Source: CAYVLI01 sp964452105 [NCBI: uncultured Nitrospinota bacterium]
GTDB taxonomy: Bacteria; JAUXIQ01
Length of the DNA: 9,869 nt
Assembly: GCA_964452105.1 (NCBI GenBank)
Contig: CAYVLI010000070.1
Span: 1 to 9,869 of the forward strand
Reading direction: 5' to 3'
In this document: one piece after another, positions 1-6,108 of the stretch
Numbering within the stretch: the first letter of the stretch is position 1
How the letters are laid out: each line of letters begins with the position of its first letter
Notes under the pieces: model-generated
Databases searched by the model: none
What the model was told of the DNA's origin: nothing
Seen by the model: the letters and a program-made list of their open reading frames with translations, nothing else
Translations under genes and position numbers: made by a program

Positions 1-37
1 TTTAACTACCAATATTGCACCTTTCTTCTTCAACCTG

Positions 38-75
38 AAAAAGCAGGGGCGGCTGGACATCCGCCCCTGCTTTTT
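38..75. terminator. Bidirectional rho-independent terminator
   Basis: Positions 38-52 (AAAAAGCAGGGGCGG) and 61-75 are perfect 15-base inverted repeats separated by an 8-base loop. The GC-rich stem ends in A5 on one side and T5 on the other, so it can work on both strands. On the minus strand it lies 27 bases after the stop of the ligase gene. On the plus strand it would end a gene lying before the window. Bases 1-37 show no gene. Confidence 0.88.
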
Positions 76-101
76 CCCTTGGGAATCACTCTGCGGAAGG
101 A

Positions 102-1433
102 CTAACCGTCCTTCACCACGCACTTCTCAAATTTGATCCCCTTCGTGGCTATCTCATGCTCGGTCACCAACTCTACTTCGACGGGGACCCCGAACTCCCC
201 CTTCAGGGCCGAGGATAGCTTTCTTTTCAGGCGCGTCATATCATCGACCGGAGCGTGCGAGGTGCATACTAAGAGCTTATCCTGCGGCTGTCTCTTGTAG
301 CGAACCAGTTGTAATCGCTGAAAGGTGGTCTCCGGGAAGTGCCACAGCACGTTCTCCACCTCATCGGAGAATATCTGCTTGCCTTTTACATTGGCAGACC
401 AGGCCATGCGCCCCTTGAACTTGAGCCTTATGTGAGTCCGACCGCAGCCGCACCTCTTCGCGTCGGCCACGGCGATATCCTCCATTCTGTACCTTATGTA
501 GGGGGCGGCCTGCGCCCACAGATTCGTTATGCAAAGCTCTCCTATCTCTCCCGGCCTCACCGGCTGGCGGGTTTCGGGGTGAAGCAGTTCCACGAAGAAC
601 AGATCTTCGGGGAAATGATGCTCCAGTGCGTTTTTGTTGTAGAGATAATCGCATTCGAATGTGGGGATATACTGGTCTCCGGAATGTCCCACCACCCGGT
701 AGGGCACGCCCCAGGTCTCCTCGACTATCTCCCGCTGGGAGGCGGTGGCGTTTATGGCCATCCAGGTGAACCTCAGCCTGGGGAAGTAGCTCCTGGGCAT
801 TATGCCGTTATCTCGCAGATATTTTACGCTGAGCTCCGGCCAGCCCAGGGTTATTATGTCTATATCGGTATCTGGGGCCATCTCAAAGACGCCGGGCTGC
901 ATGTCGAAAGTGTTGTCGGGAATGATGTAAGGGATAACGCCCATCTTGTAATGCCCGCGCATCACCCCGTGCACGAAGCCGTGCCACCTGCTGCCCCCCT
1001 GCACCATCGAGCGGTCTCCTTTGCGAAAACCTATGCCGAAGAGCATCCTGGCGAAGGCGTCTTCCAGTACCCTTCGGTCCCGCCTGGTTATACCGAAAAG
1101 GTTGGGTTTGCCGGTGGTGCCGGTGCTGCGGTTCACCTCCACCAGTTTGCCGATGGGGACACAAAGCGTTCCACCGAAGGGGTCGCCGGTGCTTTCCCTC
1201 TCCGCCCGCACCTCGTCCTTGTCCATTGTGGGAACGTATTTCTGGAAATCCGCGATGTTCTTTATCTTCGCAGGGTTCAGGCCTGCCTCCCGGAACTTCT
1301 TTTTAAAGAAGGAGGAGTTCCCGCACACATGCTTAAGCTGGTGCTGGAGGCGCTTCAACTGAAGCACACGCAATTCCCGCCTGGGCATAGTCTCCACCTC
1401 AGGGCTGTACATCTCATATTTCCCGGCGGCCAT
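102..1433 (-). CDS. Phenylacetate-CoA ligase-like adenylate-forming enzyme (PaaK family)
   Basis: A 443-residue member of the ANL (acyl-CoA synthetase) superfamily, of PaaK type by length and motif order. Such cytosolic enzymes activate a carboxylate to an acyl-adenylate and then usually to a CoA thioester. The ATP-binding P-loop is RSTGTTGKP (residues 102-110). A PaaK-like YIRYRMED block (312-319) carries the Arg/Asp that contact the nucleotide. GELCITN (298-304) precedes it. CGCGR (328-332) resembles the Cys-rich strand of PaaK proteins. The hinge after GR (341-342) reads MAWSANVKGKQIF instead of the usual GRSDDM-like sequence, and the C-terminal Lys motif is KGIKFEK (431-437), so substrate or partner may differ from phenylacetate. 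The start is backed by a strong GGAGGGG ribosome site. The gene stands alone on its strand, ending at the 38-75 terminator. The family call is firm; the substrate is unknown. Confidence 0.85.
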   Translation of the reverse strand: MAAGKYEMYSPEVETMPRRELRVLQLKRLQHQLKHVCGNSSFFKKKFREAGLNPAKIKNIADFQKYVPTMDKDEVRAERESTGDPFGGTLCVPIGKLVEVNRSTGTTGKPNLFGITRRDRRVLEDAFARMLFGIGFRKGDRSMVQGGSRWHGFVHGVMRGHYKMGVIPYIIPDNTFDMQPGVFEMAPDTDIDIITLGWPELSVKYLRDNGIMPRSYFPRLRFTWMAINATASQREIVEETWGVPYRVVGHSGDQYIPTFECDYLYNKNALEHHFPEDLFFVELLHPETRQPVRPGEIGELCITNLWAQAAPYIRYRMEDIAVADAKRCGCGRTHIRLKFKGRMAWSANVKGKQIFSDEVENVLWHFPETTFQRLQLVRYKRQPQDKLLVCTSHAPVDDMTRLKRKLSSALKGEFGVPVEVELVTEHEIATKGIKFEKCVVKDG

Positions 1434-1641
1434 TATCCCCTCCCCCTTATTCTGATTGCCAAAGTATTATGATCACTAAAATAACCGAGCTGCTGTGAAT
1501 AGATACGAATGCTACCTTCTTGCTACGTCAAAGTCAACGATACTTGATAAGCACATAACACTATTATGGTTGTATTGAAAGACTGCTGATGATAAAAAGT
1601 CTCATCGCTTGGTTCTTAGTCTTTTAATAGAGGAGGTTCTC
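1434..1641. other. Divergent intergenic region between ligase and hydratase
   Basis: About 208 bases separate the two divergent starts, so promoters for both should lie here. I found no convincing -35/-10 pair with normal spacing. Just before the hydratase ribosome site, AAAGACT (1578-1584) is complementary to AGTCTTT (1618-1624). A nearer AGTCT (1598-1602) can compete for pairing with part of the first arm. This could be a folded leader, but the arms are short and the evidence is weak. Confidence 0.3.
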
Positions 1642-2430
1642 ATGGCTCTCAAGAAGGACGATAGGGAGAGGATAGCCGAACAGCTTTTCCAGGCCCGCTG
1701 CTCAGGGAAGGCCATTCCCCTCGTGAGTAAAAAATACAGGGGCATGACCATGAGGGACGCCTATTTGATACAGTTCCGCCTGATAGAATTGCAGGAAGCA
1801 TCTGGCGGACGGGTAGTGGGGATGAAGGTGGGGTTTTCAAATCCCCGGATTCAGAGGCAGTTCGGCGTCAATGAACCGCTTTTCGGACACCTGGTCAGCC
1901 CCCTTAAAGGGTTATCGCAGGACAGTGTGAACTTCGAGGACTTCACACAGCCCATGGTGGAGCCGGAGGTCGCCTTCGTCCTGGGAAGGGACCTTAAAGG
2001 GCCGGGCGTAAACGAGGCTTCGGTTATGGCGGCTGCTAAAGGAATAGTACCGGCCCTGGAGTTGGTTGACGTGAGGTACCGGAACCCCGAATTCAAGGCC
2101 GCCGATGCCGCCGCGGACAACATCTTCAGCTCCGGCCTGGTGCTGGGGAGCGGTTTCAACTCACCGGCGGGATTGGATTTGAGTACCCTGGGGTTGGTGC
2201 TGGAGAAGAACGACGAGGTAATAGATACGGCGGCCGGAGCCGCGGTACTGGGAAATCCCGCTCTCTCTGTGGCCTGGCTGGCAAATAAACTGGCCCAGTT
2301 CGACAGCCAGCTCTATGAGGGGCAGGTAATTATATCGGGTTCATTCACCGGTGCATGTCCCGTTAAGAAGGGGGACGCCATGCGCGCCCGGTTCAGCCTG
2401 ATAGGTGATGTCTCGATAAAGTTTACCTGA
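1642..2430 (+). CDS. 2-keto-4-pentenoate hydratase / 2-oxo acid decarboxylase family (MhpD-like, FAH fold)
   Basis: A 262-residue protein of the fumarylacetoacetase-fold MhpD/DmpE/DmpH group. Members are Mg- or Mn-dependent hydratases of 2-hydroxypenta-2,4-dienoates or 4-oxalocrotonate decarboxylases in meta-cleavage pathways. Visible family marks are GMKVGFS (60-66, the conserved Lys), VEPEVAF (106-112, with E107 and E109 as metal ligands), ALELVD (138-143, third acidic ligand region) and LGNPALSVAWLAN (203-215). Length and motif order match the family. I chose ATG 1642 because AGGAGG (1631-1636) lies five bases before it; an upstream in-frame TTG at 1609 would add 11 residues but lacks such a site. 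The gene is divergent from the CoA ligase. No ring-cleavage dioxygenase, aldolase or dehydrogenase of a meta pathway is nearby, so hydratase and decarboxylase roles cannot be separated. Confidence 0.85.
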   Translation: MALKKDDRERIAEQLFQARCSGKAIPLVSKKYRGMTMRDAYLIQFRLIELQEASGGRVVGMKVGFSNPRIQRQFGVNEPLFGHLVSPLKGLSQDSVNFEDFTQPMVEPEVAFVLGRDLKGPGVNEASVMAAAKGIVPALELVDVRYRNPEFKAADAAADNIFSSGLVLGSGFNSPAGLDLSTLGLVLEKNDEVIDTAAGAAVLGNPALSVAWLANKLAQFDSQLYEGQVIISGSFTGACPVKKGDAMRARFSLIGDVSIKFT

Positions 2431-2529
2431 TGTCAGAGTTGCATTGCTCTGGCAGGTCAAGAGCCATTTCAGTTCGACAGGAAACATCCCTTGAAACGAG
2501 GAAGGCGTTAAAGGCTTGCATTTGCGGTC

Positions 2530-3606
2530 TTAAATTTCCGCCTTGCGTTTAGGGGTGTAGCTCTTAAGGGTCGCTTTATCCCTGTTAGCCGACAGGAACT
2601 CGTCTATCTCATTCTGGGTGGCGAACCCTTCCTTGGCTCCTATCTTCTTGCTCTGCACTTTTATGGCGCCTGCCGCCGCCGCACGCAGCAGTATGGTATC
2701 GGGGTCCTGCTCCCTGATCTGCCCCTCCAGGAATCTGGAGGCGACCGTATCTCCGGCCCCGGTGGTATTCAGTATCTTCTCCGGCGGAACCGGGAAGGCG
2801 GTCACGCTGTACATGGTCTTGCCGTCGTAGTGCAGTATCCCCTTTGAGCCAAGGGTGATGAATACCTTACGGGGCCCTGCGCGTTGAAGTTTTATGGCGG
2901 CCAATTTAGGGTCTTCTTCGTCTATTAGAGTTTCTGCCTCCATATCGTTCAGGACCAGGACGTCTGCATATTTGAGCATCTCCCTGACCGCCTCTTTTTT
3001 AGGTGCGATCATGGAATTGCTGGGGGCCAGAAAAATTTTTACTCCCTGGTTGCGTTTCTTCAATCTCTCTATTAAACGCAGGAGGGGATCCACGGCTTCT
3101 TCCTTGAGGCTGCTTATGTCCAGCCACCGGGCGGAACACAGGAAGTCTTCGTGGCTGGCAAAATCTTTGTGAGTCAGGTGGTCCGTAGCACCATAGTCGG
3201 TGAGAATAGCCCTGTCCCGTCTGGCGCTGTCCCGGCCGGAAGTGAGTATGATGCTGGTGCCGGGCTGGAAGGAGTTTCGTCGGATTATGCCTGAGACGTC
3301 GATGCCCCTATGGCTCAAATCTATGCAGAGGGCGTCCGAGAAGCGACCTTTGCCCAGTGCCGCCAGGTATCCGATATGCAAATCCGGGTTTGCGTACTTG
3401 AGAGCACAGAGGCAGTTGGCAGAGGAGCCGCCGGTGTTCATTATAATGGTGGCCCTGCTCTTTGAGCCCTCTTCGAGGCCGATGAAGCTCCTGTCCTCGC
3501 TTCCAATGGCGTAGTTGAAGAAGCCGATGCTTCCACCCTGGACGAAAATGTCCGAGATCAGCACTCCTATGCCTATTACATGGTATCGTTTATCTTTTTT
3601 ACTCAT
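2530..3606 (-). CDS. PfkB-family carbohydrate kinase (ribokinase superfamily)
   Basis: A 358-residue sugar or nucleoside kinase of the PfkB fold, transferring the ATP gamma-phosphate to a hydroxyl of a sugar, sugar phosphate or nucleoside in the cytosol. The family's second signature is clear: NTTGAGDTVASRFLEG (280-295), with GAGD at 283-286 forming the anion hole and D286 as catalytic base. The N-terminal sugar-binding region has NTGGSSANCLCAL (57-69). LNDMEAETL (219-227) matches the usual N..E segment near the Mg site, and TLGSKG (251-256) is the ATP-site strand. It starts 24 bases after the aldolase stop on the same strand, so the two are almost surely cotranscribed. Its own ribosome site is weak (A-rich, no clear GGAGG), which hints at translational coupling. 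The substrate cannot be read from motifs; a sugar or sugar phosphate whose product feeds the aldolase is an inference. Confidence 0.87.
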   Translation of the reverse strand: MSKKDKRYHVIGIGVLISDIFVQGGSIGFFNYAIGSEDRSFIGLEEGSKSRATIIMNTGGSSANCLCALKYANPDLHIGYLAALGKGRFSDALCIDLSHRGIDVSGIIRRNSFQPGTSIILTSGRDSARRDRAILTDYGATDHLTHKDFASHEDFLCSARWLDISSLKEEAVDPLLRLIERLKKRNQGVKIFLAPSNSMIAPKKEAVREMLKYADVLVLNDMEAETLIDEEDPKLAAIKLQRAGPRKVFITLGSKGILHYDGKTMYSVTAFPVPPEKILNTTGAGDTVASRFLEGQIREQDPDTILLRAAAAGAIKVQSKKIGAKEGFATQNEIDEFLSANRDKATLKSYTPKRKAEI

Positions 3607-3630
3607 ATCTTTTTTCTACTGCAAGCGGGT

Positions 3631-4527
3631 TTAACCTGTGGCGTGACTCAACATCAGCTCGCGTATCTTCCCGGTAACAGACAGGGCGTCTCCATATTCC
3701 CGCTGCCACATGTTGCGGCCGAAGATGAGCCCGGTTGCGCCGGCTTTCATGCAGACCCTTACCTTCTCGAGTAAATCCGCTTCGTCTTTAAGGTCGCCGC
3801 CGGAGATGAGCACCAGCGTTTTTCCGGCGGAAGCAACAATTCTTTTCATTGCATCGGCAAAGGAGATGTTCATGGAACGATAGGGTTCCGGAGATTTTTT
3901 CATGGTCTCTTCATCTACTTTGGGCATGTTGAGCTTGACCATGTCCGCCCCGACCTCGCAGGCCACACGGGAGGCGTAGTCTACGGCGAAGAGGCTGTTC
4001 TTGCCTCCTTTGGATTCAACGTATCTGCCACGGGGGTAAGCCCACATTATGATGGGCATTCCCAGGCGCTCGGCTTCCCGCCGCACCTCTCGGAACTGGG
4101 TCAGGTCCCTGTCCTGGGCGGGCGAGCCGACGAAGAGAGTATAGCCCACGGCGTCCGCGCCCAGGCGCACTGCATCCTCCACCGTGGCGTTGAGCGGGGA
4201 GAAGGCCTCTTCATCTGAGGGGATGCTGGTCTTGCCGTTGAGCTTCAATACCAGTGGGACCCTCCCCGCATACCCTGAAAAGTATTTCTCCGCCAGTCCT
4301 ATCTGGAAGGCGATGCCCGAGTAGCCGCCCTCGAGGGCCAACCTTAACTGGAACTCCGGGTCGGCTGAAGGCGGGTTGGGGACGAAGTCCCCCGGCCCAT
4401 GCTCCAGCCCGTGGTCTATGGGCAGGAGGAGAAGGGTGCCGTTGCCCGGCCCTTTCTCGTAAAGCAGCCTGTGAATGCGCGCCTTTTTGCCTGGACCGAT
4501 GTTCAGTGAATCGAGTCTGCTTCCCAT
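3631..4527 (-). CDS. Class I fructose-bisphosphate aldolase-like protein (DhnA/FbaB, DeoC-LacD superfamily)
   Basis: A 298-residue TIM-barrel aldolase of the archaeal-type class I group, which also holds LsrF and the 2-amino-3,7-dideoxy-heptulosonate synthases. Key marks are [11 protein letters not shown] (35-45, phosphate-site loop), ADMVKLNMP (194-202, where K198 is the expected Schiff-base lysine), AYPRGRY (163-169, with the conserved YPRG), LISGGD (240-245) and FGRNMWQR (269-276, the GRN..Q phosphate motif). Length fits the family. These enzymes cleave or form ketose (bis)phosphates via an imine and need no metal. It is the first gene of an operon with the PfkB kinase. The start has GGAG about ten bases ahead. 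Fructose 1,6-bisphosphate is the default substrate guess, but the kinase partner and the family's diversity leave other sugars possible. Confidence 0.84.
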   Translation of the reverse strand: MGSRLDSLNIGPGKKARIHRLLYEKGPGNGTLLLLPIDHGLEHGPGDFVPNPPSADPEFQLRLALEGGYSGIAFQIGLAEKYFSGYAGRVPLVLKLNGKTSIPSDEEAFSPLNATVEDAVRLGADAVGYTLFVGSPAQDRDLTQFREVRREAERLGMPIIMWAYPRGRYVESKGGKNSLFAVDYASRVACEVGADMVKLNMPKVDEETMKKSPEPYRSMNISFADAMKRIVASAGKTLVLISGGDLKDEADLLEKVRVCMKAGATGLIFGRNMWQREYGDALSVTGKIRELMLSHATG

Positions 4528-4542
4528 TTTAATGCCGCTCCA

Positions 4543-4571
4543 TTAATAAGGTTGTGAGTAGTTCCTTACAA
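4543..4571 (-). promoter_or_regulatory. Possible promoter for the aldolase-kinase operon
   Basis: On the minus strand, TTGTAA (4571-4566) and TATTAA (4548-4543) are spaced 17 bases apart, each matching the sigma70 consensus at four of six places. The transcript would begin only about ten bases before the ribosome site, so the leader would be very short. This is plausible but not strong. Confidence 0.33.
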
Positions 4572-4669
4572 AGAGCTTCGTTTATATGAACATCTAACTT
4601 TAGAACTTATTTGTAAACCCTTTTGCCATTTCAATCAATGCTTACTTGCAACCTGTCCGGAGTTTTATG

Positions 4670-4699
4670 TTGCGCTGGTGAGCGGCTTTTTTGTATAAG
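4670..4699 (+). promoter_or_regulatory. Possible promoter for methyltransferase-arsR
   Basis: TATAAG (4694-4699) matches the -10 consensus at five of six positions. TTGCGC (4670-4675) lies 18 bases ahead as a poor -35. The predicted start is about 60 bases before the methyltransferase ATG. No inverted repeat of TGAA-N6-TTCA type is seen here, unlike in front of the permease. Confidence 0.35.
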
Positions 4700-4766
4700 T
4701 TATGAAAGCACATAAGAAAAAGCGCGAAAGCCTGCGGGAGGCAATCTTTCTTGGTCGGAGAACGGG

Positions 4767-5549
4767 ATGGAATACCTTTTCGGTGATACGGATACGGCGG
4801 CGAGCAGGCTGAAAGTCCTCGCCGATACTTTTGCCGAATCGACCAGCGCTTTTCTCTGCGGATTATCCATCGGCAAGCCTGCTCTGACCATAGACCTGGG
4901 CTGCGGGCCGGGGTACTCGACGCATTTGCTTGCGGATGCCCTCGAATGCGAGCGGATTGTGGGGCTGGACAATTCCGAACATTTTATTTCTATTGCCCGA
5001 AGGGCGGAGACGGGCAGGGTCTCGTTTCTTCTTCATGATGTGACGTCACTGCCTTTCACTTTGAGAGAAGCTGATATCCTTTACTGCAGGATGCTGCTGA
5101 CTCACCTGAAAGACCCCCTGTCTCTCATAGCGAGGTGGGCTACTCAACTCAGGCCTGAGGGTTTGCTGCTCATTGAAGAAGTGGAATGGATTCGCACGAG
5201 CAATTTCGTGTTTAATAGTTATATAGAAATCGTCGAAAAGATGCTGGAAGGCCAATCCAACAATCTGTATATCGGGCCTCTTCTGGATGGTCTGGAAGAT
5301 ACAGAAGCTGTTAAGAGACGGGCGAGCAGTGTCAGGCGTTTGTCGGTAGAGAACCGCCGCGCCGCGGCCATGTTCTATCTGAACCTGCAGCACTGGAGGG
5401 ACACCCCCTTCATACGCAGGAATTATTCTCCGGAGGTCATCGACAAGCTGGGGAGGGACCTGAAGGACATCGGAAATGGTCTCGAAGGCGTAAGTGAGAT
5501 AGAATGGGGGCTCAGGCAGGTGGTTTATGAAAAGGTTCGGGGGATGTAG
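4767..5549 (+). CDS. Class I SAM-dependent methyltransferase
   Basis: A 260-residue Rossmann-fold methyltransferase. Motif I is IDLGCGPGY (42-50). The acidic residue contacting the SAM ribose is D68 in GLDNS. HDVTSLPF (90-97) is the adenine-contact motif, and LRPEGLLLIEE (128-138) matches the post-I strand of the Methyltransf_11/25 type. The C-terminal third (about 140-260) has no motif I recognise and probably sets the substrate. ATG 4767 has GGAG six bases ahead, and the same frame has a stop at 4713-4715 with no good start between. The stop is 65 bases before arsR on the same strand, so one transcript is likely. It is not an ArsM arsenite methyltransferase by appearance: its few cysteines (31, 46, 61, 107) do not match the ArsM cysteine layout. 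The substrate is unknown. Confidence 0.83.
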   Translation: MEYLFGDTDTAASRLKVLADTFAESTSAFLCGLSIGKPALTIDLGCGPGYSTHLLADALECERIVGLDNSEHFISIARRAETGRVSFLLHDVTSLPFTLREADILYCRMLLTHLKDPLSLIARWATQLRPEGLLLIEEVEWIRTSNFVFNSYIEIVEKMLEGQSNNLYIGPLLDGLEDTEAVKRRASSVRRLSVENRRAAAMFYLNLQHWRDTPFIRRNYSPEVIDKLGRDLKDIGNGLEGVSEIEWGLRQVVYEKVRGM

Positions 5550-5614
5550 ATGAAGATGATTGCGATCATCGAAATTCGTAATATTTTAAATTGTGGCGGC
5601 TGAAAGGAATGAAT

Positions 5615-5980
5615 GTGCGTGAAAAGGAATACAGTCCTTCCTGCGAGACCTTCGCCTTCGACAAGGACAAGGTGGAACGCGTATTCTCCGAGATGATAAA
5701 AGAAAACGAGGCTTCTGAACTGGCTTCAACGTTCAAAGCCCTGGGAGACCAGACACGCTCCAAGATACTGTATGCTCTCTCCAAGGAAGAACTCTGCGTC
5801 TGCGATATATCCGTGCTGCTCAATATGTCCGAGTCGGCCATATCACACCATCTTCGAGTGCTTCGCTCACTGCGTCTGGTGAAACATCGCAAGGAAGGCC
5901 GGATGGTGTTTTATTCCCTGGACGACGAACATATTTTAAACCTGCTCGAGGAATGCCTGAGCCACGTCCGCCATTCCTGA
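5615..5980 (+). CDS. CadC-like ArsR/SmtB-family metal-sensing repressor
   Basis: A 121-residue winged-helix repressor that should bind DNA as a dimer and release it on metal binding. The layout follows CadC of Staphylococcus plasmids: an N-terminal arm SCETFAFDKDKVERV (9-23), then ELCVCD (59-64) on the alpha3 helix with C61 and C63, and a recognition helix SESAISHHLRVLRSL (72-86). The wing is KEGRMVFYSL (93-102). The alpha5 helix carries D104, H106 and H117. Compared with CadC from memory, the arm keeps the first Cys (C10) but has A14 where CadC has a second Cys, and H120 stands where CadC has Glu. I prefer GTG 5615, since AAGGA lies six bases ahead; ATG 5609 abuts that site and TTG 5591 has none. 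A small palindrome, CGAAATTCG, lies at 5570-5578 upstream. It likely controls the permease downstream; Cd, Pb, Zn or As are all possible inducers. Confidence 0.88.
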   Translation: MREKEYSPSCETFAFDKDKVERVFSEMIKENEASELASTFKALGDQTRSKILYALSKEELCVCDISVLLNMSESAISHHLRVLRSLRLVKHRKEGRMVFYSLDDEHILNLLEECLSHVRHS

Positions 5981-6027
5981 AGGCCTTGATCCCTTCTTAG
6001 ATTTTGACTGCCATGCAAAAAAAGACG

Positions 6028-6055
6028 TTGACAACAGGGATGTAGATTGTAACAT
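6028..6055 (+). promoter_or_regulatory. Sigma70-like promoter of the metal permease
   Basis: TTGACA (6028-6033) is a perfect -35. TAACAT (6050-6055) follows after 16 bases and matches the -10 at four of six places. The permease start codon is 53 bases downstream of the -10. The probable ArsR operator overlaps and follows the -10 box, as expected for repression. Confidence 0.62.
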
Positions 6056-6074
6056 ATATATGAATATGTGTTCA
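6051..6074. promoter_or_regulatory. Probable ArsR/SmtB-type operator
   Basis: TGAA (6061-6064) and TTCA (6071-6074) form an inverted repeat with a 6-base centre, the core spacing typical of ArsR/SmtB/CadC operators. A second inverted repeat, ACATAT (6052-6057) with ATATGT (6064-6069), overlaps it. The AT-rich site sits on the -10 box and the likely transcription start of the permease, and the repressor gene ends 70 bases before it. Binding by that repressor is inferred from position and family knowledge. Confidence 0.55.
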
Positions 6075-6108
6075 GTTATTAAATGATACCGGGAAAGGAA
6101 GCGCTATT

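Noticed and set aside
339-1472. Long plus-strand open frame of 377 codons
   Set aside because: It is antisense to the CoA ligase, whose motifs and ribosome site are clear. The plus-strand translation has no recognised domain, no ribosome site, and is His/Pro/Gly rich as expected from a GC-rich shadow frame.
2431-2454. Hairpin TGTCAGAG/CTCTGGCA as terminator of the hydratase gene
   Set aside because: The stem contains a G-U pair, is short, and has no T run behind it.
4702-4812. A 36-codon, very basic reading frame overlapping the start of the methyltransferase
   Set aside because: No ribosome site precedes its ATG, and composition alone does not support a leader peptide.
4767-5549. Methyltransferase as ArsM (arsenite methyltransferase)
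   Set aside because: The neighbouring ArsR gene made this tempting, but the conserved Cys pattern and sequence around motif I of ArsM are not present.
5555-5570. GATGAT-TGCG-ATCATC inverted repeat before arsR
   Set aside because: It is a 6-bp hairpin with no T run and does not match the TGAA-N6-TTCA operator form; chance is likely.
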